Shown: in pieces, positions 17,798-25,295 of the stretch | How positions within the stretch are numbered: position 1 is the first letter of the stretch | Layout: each line of letters opens with the position of its first letter | Program-made: the position numbers and the translations under genes | The notes under the pieces: generated by a model | Databases searched by the model: none | What the model was told of the DNA's origin: nothing | The model's input: the letters and a program-made list of their open reading frames with translations, nothing else | Source: Synechococcus sp. HJ21-Hayes | Lineage (GTDB): Bacteria; Cyanobacteriota; Cyanobacteriia; PCC-6307; Cyanobiaceae | Assembly: GCF_024345835.1 (NCBI RefSeq) | Contig: NZ_JAGQBW010000008.1 | Span: forward strand, 78,894 to 142,893 | Reading direction: 5' to 3' | DNA length: 64,000 nt

Positions 17798-18861
17798 AGC
17801 ACCACCTCTGGATTTGAAACGTCAAAAGTAGCGAATGCCCTTTTGTCCCCATTACCTCCTAGGGTGATCACACAACTCTTCGGAAGTGTCTCCCCTGCGG
17901 AAACAAGTCGATTGTTGACAAGCACATCAGCTGTCACCTCTTTGACGACAAAGGCAAAACCGTTGTAGTGAATGCCAATTACCCACTCATTACCGCCAGG
18001 CTTATCGCTGAGAACAAGCCGAACTGAAGCGTGGCTGGCATCTATGGTCCTAACGCTATTAGAGGTGACTAGTAAGCCCTTGTGACTACCTTTAAGCAAA
18101 TAGGCTTCCAAGGCCCCTCGAAGTAGAGAGATTGATGGCCTGGCGGTCGGCTCAATCGCAAGCGCTCCATCCAATAGATCGCAAATATTGGGAGGTATCT
18201 TAAGGGCCAAAGAAGAAAAACTTGGCGGATTTCCCTGTCGCACAGGTGCGAGGCTAGATGGCGGATCCTCACCGGACAGATACCATGCAAGTATCCCGAA
18301 GGCATAGACATCAACAGCAGTAGTAAATCTCGCATCACCTGGATAAAGCTCAGGCGCTGCATAACCAAACGTGCCCGCAAAGCCTTGCGTCTCACTGTTA
18401 ACCTCTGAAAAGCGTGCAAGACCAAAATCAAAAATCTTCACGATGCCCGACCCGTCTTCCCTGATGTTGTCCCGCTTGATGTCGCGGTGGATCACTCCTT
18501 GATTATGGAGGTCCGACAAACCAGACGCTACCTGGTACAGAATAGAGACGTATCTGGCAAGAGAGTCTTCACCTGCACCAGCGATACTGAGCTCAGGACC
18601 CTCTAAATATTCTAAAACGATTCCATAGCATGGAGCACTCTCATCTCTGAACACATCGTAAATCTGTACGACATGTTTTGATCTGACATTCTGGAGAGCA
18701 GATATCTCGTCAAGAAGACGGCGTTCATCCTCCGGATCATCAACAAACTTGATTGCTACCTTTCTCCTCAGAAGAGTGTCCTTACAGATATATACACGAC
18801 TCATCCCGCCACGCATGGGCCTCTGTAGCGGTTCATATCTGGTGGGTATATGTCTCTCCAT
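17794..18861 (-). CDS. Ser/Thr protein kinase with an FHA-like C-terminal domain
   Basis: A 355-residue Hanks-type kinase. It has a somewhat degenerate Gly loop (MRGGMSRVY), VAIK lysine 38, HRDIKRDN at 125-132, DFG at 145-147 and APE at 169-171. The last 95 residues are all-beta and end in a pattern like the FHA phosphothreonine-binding fold (VLVNNRLVSAGETLPKSCVI, then TLGG). The classical FHA Arg/Ser/His binding residues are not clearly visible, so this is only a fold suggestion. It is cytoplasmic. The start lies 9 bases after the PP2C stop and the stop overlaps the second kinase, indicating one transcript. Confidence 0.88.
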   Translation of the reverse strand: MERHIPTRYEPLQRPMRGGMSRVYICKDTLLRRKVAIKFVDDPEDERRLLDEISALQNVRSKHVVQIYDVFRDESAPCYGIVLEYLEGPELSIAGAGEDSLARYVSILYQVASGLSDLHNQGVIHRDIKRDNIREDGSGIVKIFDFGLARFSEVNSETQGFAGTFGYAAPELYPGDARFTTAVDVYAFGILAWYLSGEDPPSSLAPVRQGNPPSFSSLALKIPPNICDLLDGALAIEPTARPSISLLRGALEAYLLKGSHKGLLVTSNSVRTIDASHASVRLVLSDKPGGNEWVIGIHYNGFAFVVKEVTADVLVNNRLVSAGETLPKSCVITLGGNGDKRAFATFDVSNPEVVL

Positions 18862-18870
18862 GGCTAGCCC

Positions 18871-20034
18871 CTAGTCCTCCACGACCTCGATGAGAAGCTG
18901 GGGCTGACCCTTATTGCTGCCTTCATGAAGCAATGATGGGTCGGTGCCAGCATTGTCTGATCGAAGCTCAACAGACTGCTGCCCCTCAATGGACGAGGCT
19001 GGGGTTTCTGATGAGCTCCTGGAAGAAACCCTTTCAGGCTTCGATGGGGTTCGACGCCTGCTTCTCCGTACAGGCTCTGAGTCCTTACCTCGAAAAAAGG
19101 CAGCACTTTCTTGCCTAGTCGTGAGTTCGTACTTGCCCTGCACACCCCAGATCTCTAGAGATCCATGCCCTTCATGAACTCCATTATGAAGGGAATCAGT
19201 CGTTCCATCCCAAATGGCAACTGTTGCATTGTCTTTGCCCCCAGTCCAGTCTGCAAGAACCGTCAAACGCTTGGCAAGCTCAACAACGTTTACCGAGTTC
19301 TTGACAATGTCAGAGAACACCTTGGCGTCTATTCCATGAGCTCCATCGCTTGTCAAGAAAATACATTTGAAGGAGCTTAAAGTAGAGGATAAGTCAATGG
19401 GATGGGGAACAATTCCTTTGCCCATTCCGACAAACTGCAATAGCTCTCCCATTCGACCGTGCAAGCTGGCTGCAGAGTCCTCAGGAAGGAGGTTGGCCAG
19501 GGTGTCATCCTTTGAATACTGTTGCAAGCCGCCATCTTTCCACACCCCATAAATGCGGCTATCCCCAACATTCACGCCAGCCAGCTCACCGCTTCCAGAA
19601 GCGGCGACCGCCGAGAGAGTGGATCCGCCACGGCCTCCAAAACGACGATAAACGTCGTCATTGGCTACCTGGACAGCCATGCAGAGCTGGTCAACAAGCT
19701 TTCCAGACTTTTTGGCCGAAAAAGCCGCTACGAATGAACTCAGAGCAAGCTCTGCGGCGGTCGCACCATCGACCATGCCACCCATCCCATCGCAAAGCAC
19801 GAGGGCTTGCACCGCGGGCCACTCAGGGGCTTGCGGGCGCAGCCTTAGGAACAAAGACCTGTCTTGGTTCTCTTCACGCTTGCCGATAGAGCTTGAGATA
19901 AAGGCAAGTCTTTTTTCTACTAGAAATGAACCCGTATTTTCATTCTCCCTCAACCATCGGAGCACAGCCGACTTGACTTCTTCTCGGAAGGAGCCGGCTA
20001 CGGCCACACTTGCTGGAGCATAGGACCATTCCAT
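18871..20034 (-). CDS. PP2C-type protein phosphatase with a basic Ser/Arg-rich tail
   Basis: A 387-residue metal-dependent phosphatase. The metal and catalytic motifs are present: REENQDR near residue 56, CDGMGG at 81-86, GDSR at 157-160 and KDNATV near residue 266. After the catalytic domain, about 100 residues form a disordered tail rich in Ser, Arg and Pro (PVRRSRRRTPSKPERVSS), a likely phosphorylation target. It is the first gene of an operon with two kinases, and probably opposes them. The promoter should lie in 20,035-20,285, where I see no clear consensus boxes. The whole operon is AT-richer than its surroundings. Confidence 0.88.
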   Translation of the reverse strand: MEWSYAPASVAVAGSFREEVKSAVLRWLRENENTGSFLVEKRLAFISSSIGKREENQDRSLFLRLRPQAPEWPAVQALVLCDGMGGMVDGATAAELALSSFVAAFSAKKSGKLVDQLCMAVQVANDDVYRRFGGRGGSTLSAVAASGSGELAGVNVGDSRIYGVWKDGGLQQYSKDDTLANLLPEDSAASLHGRMGELLQFVGMGKGIVPHPIDLSSTLSSFKCIFLTSDGAHGIDAKVFSDIVKNSVNVVELAKRLTVLADWTGGKDNATVAIWDGTTDSLHNGVHEGHGSLEIWGVQGKYELTTRQESAAFFRGKDSEPVRRSRRRTPSKPERVSSRSSSETPASSIEGQQSVELRSDNAGTDPSLLHEGSNKGQPQLLIEVVED

Positions 20035-20285
20035 TTTAACCGTCCTGAGGTGAAGTGGGAAGTGCGCAACGGTTCCCCTGCCGCCAGGCTTGTATCGCCA
20101 AGCGTTTATCTAGTCAGGCAGCAAAGATCGCCGGGCGCAATCTGCACACAGCTGAAACACTGCTATCTCGCACGAACTTCCGGTTTCTGAACACAGAGGC
20201 TTGCGCACACGTACTGAGAAAGTCTTTACAAGCCATCATGACCAAATCCATCCTGGAGAGCAGCAAAGGATGGGCCAGCTTTCCA

Positions 20286-21158
20286 CTAGCCTTGGTGATG
20301 CTGCACCAAAAATGCCTCGATCCAGTCGTGATGTCGCTGCTGGCAGATTCGATCAGCTATCGAGGGAGCATCAGCCGGTACTTGGAAGCGCTTGCGGAAC
20401 GCCTTGCTGAATCCGTCCAGCATCGGGGCAGGCAGGGTTCGGATGGTGGCATGCAGCTGGCGAATTCTGGCCGGATCGAGGGGTGCCAGGCCTGGGTCGA
20501 GGCCTGGTGGCGGGGCTGTCCCGGCAGGGTCCGTTAAGGGTGGCTCAGTTTTCGCTGTCGCCTGGGACTGTGATCCCAGGCCGTGGGTTCTGACCGTTGG
20601 CGGGATGGCAGCTGGCGGCACTACACGCAGCGGCGTGGTCCTCGGCCGGCTGGCCTGGCTACTGCTGGAGCGATCCCCAGAGCTGCCGGCCCCGCTGGTG
20701 ACCTCGCGTTGCTGCTTGTCGTAGAGGGCAAGGCCGAAGGGGTTGCCGAAGGTCATCAGCGCCCGCTTCATGGCATCGGTTTCGGCCTCCTTGAGGGCGG
20801 ATTCATGGGCCTGGCCCAGGTCGGCGTCGATGCCGTGGCCGGCCCCGCAACCCTCCCTGATCACCGCTGCTGCACTGGTGGGGCCGCCGACGGTGACGCG
20901 GACCCGGGCGGTGTAGGTGACGCCCCAGCCGGGCCTCTGGTCCCGCCCAATGGTGCGCTCAGCCTGGCTGACGCAACGGACCTCGATGGTTTCCCGCTGC
21001 CAGCCATCGAACCCGAAGATCCGATTGGCTTCCGCGATCACCTGCCACCCCTCCAGGTAGCTGACCTTGGAGCGGCCCTGCTCGCGCTGCTTCACCTTGG
21101 CGCGATCGAGGGGGGCGGAGAGGCAGGCGATCTGCTCGGTGGAGAAGGTGCACGTCAT
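20286..21158 (-). CDS. Rad52-like single-strand annealing protein
   Basis: A 290-residue protein. Its first 150 residues match the Rad52/22 family: SYLEGWQVIAEANRIFGFDG, then VTYTARVRVTVGG, and the conserved ESALKEAETDAMKRALMTFG helix. This domain anneals complementary single strands in recombination and repair and is common in phages and plasmids. The C-terminal half is low-complexity Pro/Ser/Thr followed by a short helical end (residues 225-290). It is the last gene of a minus-strand block with a Gp157-like protein, so it likely belongs to a mobile recombination module rather than core repair. Confidence 0.85.
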   Translation of the reverse strand: MTCTFSTEQIACLSAPLDRAKVKQREQGRSKVSYLEGWQVIAEANRIFGFDGWQRETIEVRCVSQAERTIGRDQRPGWGVTYTARVRVTVGGPTSAAAVIREGCGAGHGIDADLGQAHESALKEAETDAMKRALMTFGNPFGLALYDKQQREVTSGAGSSGDRSSSSQASRPRTTPLRVVPPAAIPPTVRTHGLGSQSQATAKTEPPLTDPAGTAPPPGLDPGLAPLDPARIRQLHATIRTLPAPMLDGFSKAFRKRFQVPADAPSIADRICQQRHHDWIEAFLVQHHQG

Positions 21159-21193
21159 GGCTTCGAGGGGGTGAGTGGGAACAGGAACCGGGA

Positions 21194-21406
21194 TCAGTGG
21201 GTGGAGGTTTGAGGCGGCAACGGCTCGATCAGCACCCAGCAGGGCGGCTCGCTGCAGTGGATGTGATCGGGCGAGGGGCGGCGGCCGGGCTTGCGGGTGA
21301 TCGGTACCACCCAGCTGCTCAGCCGTGTGGACCAGATGTGGCCCCTGGGCCGCGGGCTGGTGGGTGTGGTGGTGGAGCTGGCGCTGCCGTAGGTGGAGAG
21401 ATCCAT
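21194..21406 (-). CDS. Small hypothetical protein, 70 residues
   Basis: A 70-residue frame between the Gp157-like and Rad52-like genes on the same strand, with 35 bases to the Rad52 start. It is rich in Ser, Thr and Pro at the N terminus, with a basic centre (WVVPITRKPGRRPSPDHIHC). No family is recognised. It could be a phage-type accessory protein. Coding status rests on position and the absence of another frame. Confidence 0.4.
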   Translation of the reverse strand: MDLSTYGSASSTTTPTSPRPRGHIWSTRLSSWVVPITRKPGRRPSPDHIHCSEPPCWVLIEPLPPQTSTH

Positions 21407-21491
21407 GGCTTTTGAGGTGGTGAGGATTTCGACTGGAGGCGTGTCTGGGCCTGCCCCTGCAGCAGGCCGATGAGGAGGGGGCGCTGCCCCG

Positions 21492-22115
21492 TCAGTGGAT
21501 GCGCCAAGAGCGACGGGAGACGAGCTGGGCGCCAGGGATGAGGTGACCGGCTTTGAGGGCCTCCTTGATGGCGGCCTTGTCCGGCTTGCTGGTGGTGGTG
21601 ACAGTGAGCCACTCGGGATCGAGGGCTTCTTCGTCGTCGATCACCACCGCTTGGGCCTTCCTGCTGCTGAGCTCGTGATTCGGGAAGGAGAAGCGGGTGG
21701 CCGATGGCTGCAGGCGGGAGAGGACCAGGACGAGGGAGTCCTCCAGGGCATCGGCCCGGGAGGCATCGGAGCGAGACAGATCGGTGAGCCGCTTGGCCTG
21801 TTGCTGGCGGTAGGCGGCCTGGCCGCGCAGGTGCTCGATCACCCAGCAGGTGGCGTCGGCCTTGGCCGCAAGGGCCTGCTTGTTGCCCTCTTCGGCCAGC
21901 AGGGCGGCCTCCAACTCAGCGAGGGCCCTGGCGCGGGTGTCGCCGTCATCGGATTCCAGCTGCTCGGCGAGTTGGCCGATGGCGGTGGTGAGCTCCTGGG
22001 CCTCGATGCCCAGCTGCCAGAGGGAGCCGGAGCGCTGGAGGGAACAATCAGGACCAGAGGCTTCCGGGGCCGAGGCAGGGGCGGCAGCGGTGGGGAAGGG
22101 GGTGAGAACGGCCAT
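21492..22115 (-). CDS. Siphovirus Gp157-like protein
   Basis: A 207-residue protein. A long coiled-coil-like helical region (residues about 40-130) is followed by the Gp157 family C-terminal pattern: FSFPNHELSSRKAQAVVIDD, EEALDPEWLTV, DKAAIKEALKAGHLIPGAQL. Gp157 proteins occur in phages and plasmids next to single-strand annealing proteins and are thought to help recombination or phage resistance; no enzymatic activity is known. I prefer the ATG at 22115 over the GTG at 22157. It is in the same strand block as the Rad52-like gene, which fits its usual neighbourhood. Confidence 0.8.
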   Translation of the reverse strand: MAVLTPFPTAAAPASAPEASGPDCSLQRSGSLWQLGIEAQELTTAIGQLAEQLESDDGDTRARALAELEAALLAEEGNKQALAAKADATCWVIEHLRGQAAYRQQQAKRLTDLSRSDASRADALEDSLVLVLSRLQPSATRFSFPNHELSSRKAQAVVIDDEEALDPEWLTVTTTSKPDKAAIKEALKAGHLIPGAQLVSRRSWRIH

Positions 22116-22184
22116 GACGGTGAGAGGAGGGATAGGGAATGGAGCGGGAGGCGCCACAGAACGCCAAAGACTTGTGGTGGGTGA

Positions 22185-22682
22185 TCAGGAGCGGACATCG
22201 CCAGCCGGCACGGCCCAGAGCCCGGCCGATGGGCTGACCTCGGCCACCGCGATCGGTACCGGGGAACGGGAGGCCATGCAGCGGGCCTGCTGCACGAGCG
22301 AGGCGGTGCCAGGGCCACCGGGGAACGCCACAACCAGCACCGAGGCGTTCGAAATCGGGGAGGTGTGGGCCACGGCCCGGGCAATGGCCTGCTCGAGCAG
22401 CTCCCGATTGCGGATCGGCCCAGCCGCCCGGCCATGCCGATCCCACTGGGCTGGCATCACCACGGAGGGCCAGCCCAGCTGATGGGCCGCGCGGCCAATG
22501 GCGGCATCGGCGCCGCGGGCCCCGCCATGGAGAACCAGATGTACCAGCCGGCCGCCAGTGCGGGCCAGCAGCTCAGCGGCAACCCGCTGATGGGGCCAAG
22601 CCAGATCCCGGCCGCCCCCTGCCGCGATCACCAGGGATCGAGCCGGTGCAATCTCCGGACGTGATGGAATACATAAAGCCAT
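22185..22682 (-). CDS. DUF2493/SLOG-family nucleotide-binding-like protein
   Basis: A 165-residue Rossmann-like protein. The motif AAGGGRDL near the N terminus, HGGARGADAAIGRAA, then PAQWDRHGRAAGPIRNRELL and VVAFPGGPGT are those of the YspA/DUF2493 branch of the SLOG superfamily, which bind nucleotides or related ligands. Such genes are common on phages and plasmids. I use the ATG at 22682; a TTG eight codons upstream lies in an insertion-sequence-end-like repeat. It is the first gene of the Gp157/Rad52 block, and a LexA-like site sits about 136 bases upstream. Confidence 0.8.
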   Translation of the reverse strand: MALCIPSRPEIAPARSLVIAAGGGRDLAWPHQRVAAELLARTGGRLVHLVLHGGARGADAAIGRAAHQLGWPSVVMPAQWDRHGRAAGPIRNRELLEQAIARAVAHTSPISNASVLVVAFPGGPGTASLVQQARCMASRSPVPIAVAEVSPSAGLWAVPAGDVRS

Positions 22683-22688
22683 AGATTC

Positions 22689-22707
22689 GGCTGCCAAAAG
22701 TGACAAC
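22689..22707. repeat. Solitary copy of the IS3-element right end
   Basis: GGCTGCCAAAAGTGACAACT at 22689-22708 matches GGCAGCCAAAGAGTGACAAC just inside the right end of the IS element (from 24763), with one substitution and one indel. It is probably the relic of another copy or of an aborted transposition. It overlaps the upstream region of the DUF2493 gene. Confidence 0.45.
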
Positions 22708-22809
22708 TGATCGGGGCATCACAACCGCTCAGGCATACGCAGCGGTGATGGCGAGACCAGGGATTAGGTTGCCGCCGGCGATGGGCTTGGGGCCTTTGGC
22801 GCAGCCCTT

Positions 22810-22831
22810 ATTCTACCAGTACAGGTGCACT
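22810..22831 (-). promoter_or_regulatory. Putative LexA-like operator and -10 box for the recombination block
   Basis: AGTACAGGTGCACT at 22818-22831 is a near-palindrome with one mismatch to the cyanobacterial LexA pattern RGTACNNNDGTWCB (from memory). On the minus strand a TAGAAT -10-like hexamer (complement of 22810-22815) follows two bases later. The operator would therefore cover the promoter spacer of the DUF2493-Gp157-Rad52 genes. The -35 is weak. Confidence 0.45.
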
Positions 22832-23091
22832 ATGGAAGCAGCAGAGCAGCTGCAGTGCAATGGATCTGAATGAAGCCGAGCCCAGGGCGGACAGAGATAG
22901 AAAGTACCGATGAAGCCCGCCAGATTCGGCGCCCAAGATCTCAGCTCGCGCAGTCGCGCGTGGCAATTTGACGCCTCACTTCAGCCCCGCCTTACAGGCA
23001 GAGGACAGCCGCGCCACCGCAGCCGCGGGAAAACGGCCTTGCCCGCCACCTCCCATCACCGGCCCTGGAGCGGAGGGCGGCGGCCCCCGGG
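22832..23091. other. Non-coding stretch between the recombination block and the IS element
   Basis: No credible reading frame or RNA gene is seen. The right part is very GC-rich (a run of GGCGGCGGCCCCCGGG near 23,079). Together with the operator region it is the spacer upstream of the DUF2493 gene and left of the insertion sequence. Confidence 0.5.
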
Positions 23092-23148
23092 TTCAGGAAA
23101 GATGTCACCCCTTTCATCCGTACACCCGGGGGCTTGAGGACATGACCA

Positions 23149-23655
23149 ATGCGTCGTTACAGCGAGGCCATCAAGGCTGATGTGAGGAGGCGAATGAGCC
23201 CGCCGTACAGGCAGAGCGTGGCCCGGATTTCAGAAGAGCTGGGCATCCACGTGATCACCCTCTACAAATGGAGGAAGTCCTGGCGGTTGCAGGGAGAGGT
23301 GGTGCCGGCATCCGAAAAGGACCCTGACGGCTGGAGCGCCGCCGACAAGTTCACGGTGGTGCTGGAGACCGCCGGTCTGAATGCGACTGAGCTCAGTGCC
23401 TACTGCCGCGAGCGTGGTCTCTTTCCTGAGCAGGTGAGCCGCTGGCGTCAGACCGCTCAGGATGCCAACGCCAAGCCGGTGCTGACGATGGCCGAGCAGA
23501 AGGAGCTCGAAAGGTTCCGTGCCCAGGACCAGCGGGAGATCAAAGCACTCAAGAAGGAGCTGCAGCGCAAGGAGAAGGCCCTGGCGGAGGCGGCGGCCTT
23601 GCTGGTGCTGCGAAAAAAGTGGGATGCCTTCTGCTCGGAGGACGCGGAAGGTTGA
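23149..23655 (+). CDS. IS3-family transposase OrfA
   Basis: A 168-residue protein with two helix-turn-helix segments (ARISEELGIHVITLYKWRKS and ELSAYCRERGLFPEQVSRWR) and a C-terminal leucine-rich coiled coil (LKKELQRKEKALAEAAALLV). This is the usual OrfA layout for DNA-end binding and multimerisation. Near its end the codons A-AAA-AAG at 23613-23619 form a canonical -1 slippery heptamer, so a share of ribosomes should shift into orfB to make the OrfAB transposase. Confidence 0.85.
   Translation: MRRYSEAIKADVRRRMSPPYRQSVARISEELGIHVITLYKWRKSWRLQGEVVPASEKDPDGWSAADKFTVVLETAGLNATELSAYCRERGLFPEQVSRWRQTAQDANAKPVLTMAEQKELERFRAQDQREIKALKKELQRKEKALAEAAALLVLRKKWDAFCSEDAEG
23613..23619 (+). promoter_or_regulatory. 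A6G slippery heptamer for -1 frameshifting
   Basis: The sequence AAAAAAG is read as A-AAA-AAG in the orfA frame. Slipping back one base enters the orfB frame (AAA AAA GTG GGA TGC). This is the standard IS3-family signal for OrfAB production. Confidence 0.75.
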
Positions 23656-24761
23656 CCAGCGCCGCGAACCGGCGACAGGTGATCGAGCTGATCGGCGAGG
23701 CGAATGCCGCTGGCGCAGGCCTGGTGAGCGCCTGCGGTGAGATCGGCATCTGCCTGCGCACCCTCAAACGCTGGCGGAAGGCCTTTCTGGGTGATGGGGA
23801 CGGCAAGGACCGCCGTAAATGCAGTCCCCGCCATGTCGCTCACCGACTGAGCGAGGAGGAACGCCAGCGGATCCTGCTGACGTGCAACCAGCCGGAGTAC
23901 GCCTCGCTGCCACCAGGCCAGATCGTGCCGGCCCTGGCTGATCAGGGGCTGTTTATAGGTTCAGAGAGCAGCTTCTATCGGGTGTTGCACCAGGCGGGGC
24001 AGTGCCACCGGCGTGGGCGTGCACGGCTTCCGCAGGAACCCCGCTCCGTGCCGCGCCTGATGGCGGATGGCCCAAACCGGGTTTGGAGCTGGGATATCAG
24101 CTTTTTGCCGACCACGGTGCGGGGTGTGTGGCTGTACCTCTATCTGGTGGTCGACGTCTGGAGCCGCAAGGTGGTGGCCTGGGATGTGGCCGAGGTGGAG
24201 TCGGCTGAAATCGCGGCGGATCTGGTGCAGCGGGCCTGTCTCAAGGAGCGCTACCGGCGGCCCAGCGGCTTTGGCAGCCACCAGTGCCACCAGCCACTAA
24301 TCCTCCACGCTGACAACGGCAATGCTATGCGTGGGGCCACGCTGGAAACGCGGCTGGAGGAGATGGGAGTGCTCAGATCCTTCTCCAGGCCAAGGGTCTC
24401 CAACGACAACCCCTACTCGGAATCCCTGTTCCGAACGGTCAAGTACCGGCCCGACTACCCCAGACGGCCATTCACCAGCAAAGACGAGGCCTGCGAGTGG
24501 GTGGTGGCATTTGTGGACTGGTACAACCACCGGCACCGCCACAGCGGTATCAAATTCGTGACGCCCCATCAGCGTCACAGCCGAGCCGCCAAGGCCATTT
24601 GCCAGCACCGAGCCGATGTCTACGAAAGGGCCCGGCAATCCAATCCAACACGCTGGAGCCGGAGCACCCGCTGCTGGCGCCAACCAGAAGACGTGTGGAT
24701 CAACAAGCCACCAGAAGAGCCGGAACCGGCCCAGGCGTTATCCTTGATTCAGGCCGCCTGA
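23619..24761 (+). CDS. IS3-family transposase OrfB (DDE catalytic domain)
   Basis: A 380-residue frame carrying an rve-type catalytic core. DDE residues are visible in SWDISFLP (first Asp), ILHADNG (second Asp) and NPYSESLFRTVK (Glu), followed by the WYNHRHRHSGI motif typical of IS3 family OrfB. The N-terminal part has an HTH-like region (LKRWRKAFLG). It is probably expressed mainly as an OrfAB fusion through the slippery site at 23613-23619; the GTG at 23619 is the first possible independent start. No internal stop or truncation. Confidence 0.85.
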   Translation: MGCLLLGGRGRLTSAANRRQVIELIGEANAAGAGLVSACGEIGICLRTLKRWRKAFLGDGDGKDRRKCSPRHVAHRLSEEERQRILLTCNQPEYASLPPGQIVPALADQGLFIGSESSFYRVLHQAGQCHRRGRARLPQEPRSVPRLMADGPNRVWSWDISFLPTTVRGVWLYLYLVVDVWSRKVVAWDVAEVESAEIAADLVQRACLKERYRRPSGFGSHQCHQPLILHADNGNAMRGATLETRLEEMGVLRSFSRPRVSNDNPYSESLFRTVKYRPDYPRRPFTSKDEACEWVVAFVDWYNHRHRHSGIKFVTPHQRHSRAAKAICQHRADVYERARQSNPTRWSRSTRCWRQPEDVWINKPPEEPEPAQALSLIQAA

Positions 24762-24792
24762 GTGGCAGCCAAAGAGTGACAACTTTCCTGAA

Positions 24793-25078
24793 AGTCACCG
24801 CGGCGGCTGGCCGATGCACGCCACGGCGCAGCCGTGGCACGCTGAAGGACGGCCGTCGCCGACCGAAGCCACTGCTGAAACCGCAGGGGATACGACGTTG
24901 GCTAACCCATGCAGCCAATCTCTCGCCACGCTGGAATCAACTTTCTGATCTTGCTTCTACCTCGCGGTCTCGGCAAAGATTTTCCATGGACAAAGGAATG
25001 CTGGGCTTGCGTAAAGAGAACGCCCTTCGCAGAGCAGCCCACGCCCCTTTGCCCCATGCCCACCGGCTCCAGCCTGCG
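24793..25078. other. Non-coding stretch at the island's right end
   Basis: No credible gene is visible. The sequence is of mixed composition, partly AT-richer after about 24,930. With the direct repeats and the tRNA fragment that follow, this is probably the arm region of the island's attachment site. I see no integrase gene or recognisable remnant of one. Confidence 0.45.
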
Positions 25079-25129
25079 CCTTCTCACAGCAGGAGAGAAA
25101 GCAAAAACCTTCTCACAGACCTTCTCACA
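25079..25129. repeat. Three direct copies of CCTTCTCACA
   Basis: Identical 10-base copies start at 25079, 25108 and 25120, about 60 to 110 bases before the tRNA fragment. Short direct repeats beside an attachment core resemble arm-type binding sites of tyrosine recombinases; this role is inferred from position only. Confidence 0.5.
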
Positions 25130-25190
25130 TCCAAGCCTGAGGGTTTATGAGACTCACGGGGGCGCAAGCAGTTCGGCCAATCAATCGAGA

Positions 25191-25235
25191 AGCTTCCCAA
25201 GCTGAACGTCGCCGGTTCGAGCCCGGTCACCCGCT
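25191..25235 (+). tRNA. 3' fragment of tRNA-Gly(CCC), probable island attachment site
   Basis: From AGCTTCCCAAGCTGA (anticodon arm, loop TTCCCAA with anticodon CCC) through a five-base variable loop, the T arm GCCGG-TTCGAGC-CCGGT at 25211-25227, the acceptor strand CACCCGC at 25228-25234 and discriminator T at 25235. The 5' half (acceptor GCGGGTG, D arm) is absent upstream, and the upper anticodon stem is already mispaired. It is therefore not a functional tRNA but the duplicated 3' end left by integration into a tRNA gene. CCA is not encoded. Confidence 0.7.
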
Positions 25236-25295
25236 TGGCCACACCAAATAACTCCAGTGATGCCCCACTTGGTCATGGCTTGGGGCTCTGAGAAC

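Larger units (their letters stand above)
23092..24792 (+). mobile_element. IS3-family insertion sequence
   Basis: About 1.7 kb, with orfA and orfB in the overlapping arrangement of IS3 elements. The terminal inverted repeats read TTCAGGAAAGATGTCAC on the left (from 23092) and, as reverse complement, TTCAGGAAAGTTGTCAC on the right (ending 24792): one mismatch in 17. The similarity continues weakly inward (CCCCTT versus TCTTTG). I see no short direct repeat of target DNA beside these ends, so the exact outer boundary is uncertain, or the flanks have rearranged. Both genes look intact, so it may be active. Confidence 0.8.

Noticed and set aside
20055..20537. A 160-residue plus-strand gene upstream of the PP2C operon
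   Set aside because: It runs into the Rad52-like gene in the opposite frame and shows no protein-like pattern.
25079..25129. CRISPR-like array
   Set aside because: Repeats are only 10 bases, spacing is uneven, and no cas genes are present.
25160..25235. A complete functional tRNA-Gly
   Set aside because: The acceptor 5' strand and D arm are absent upstream and the anticodon stem mispairs at its outer end.
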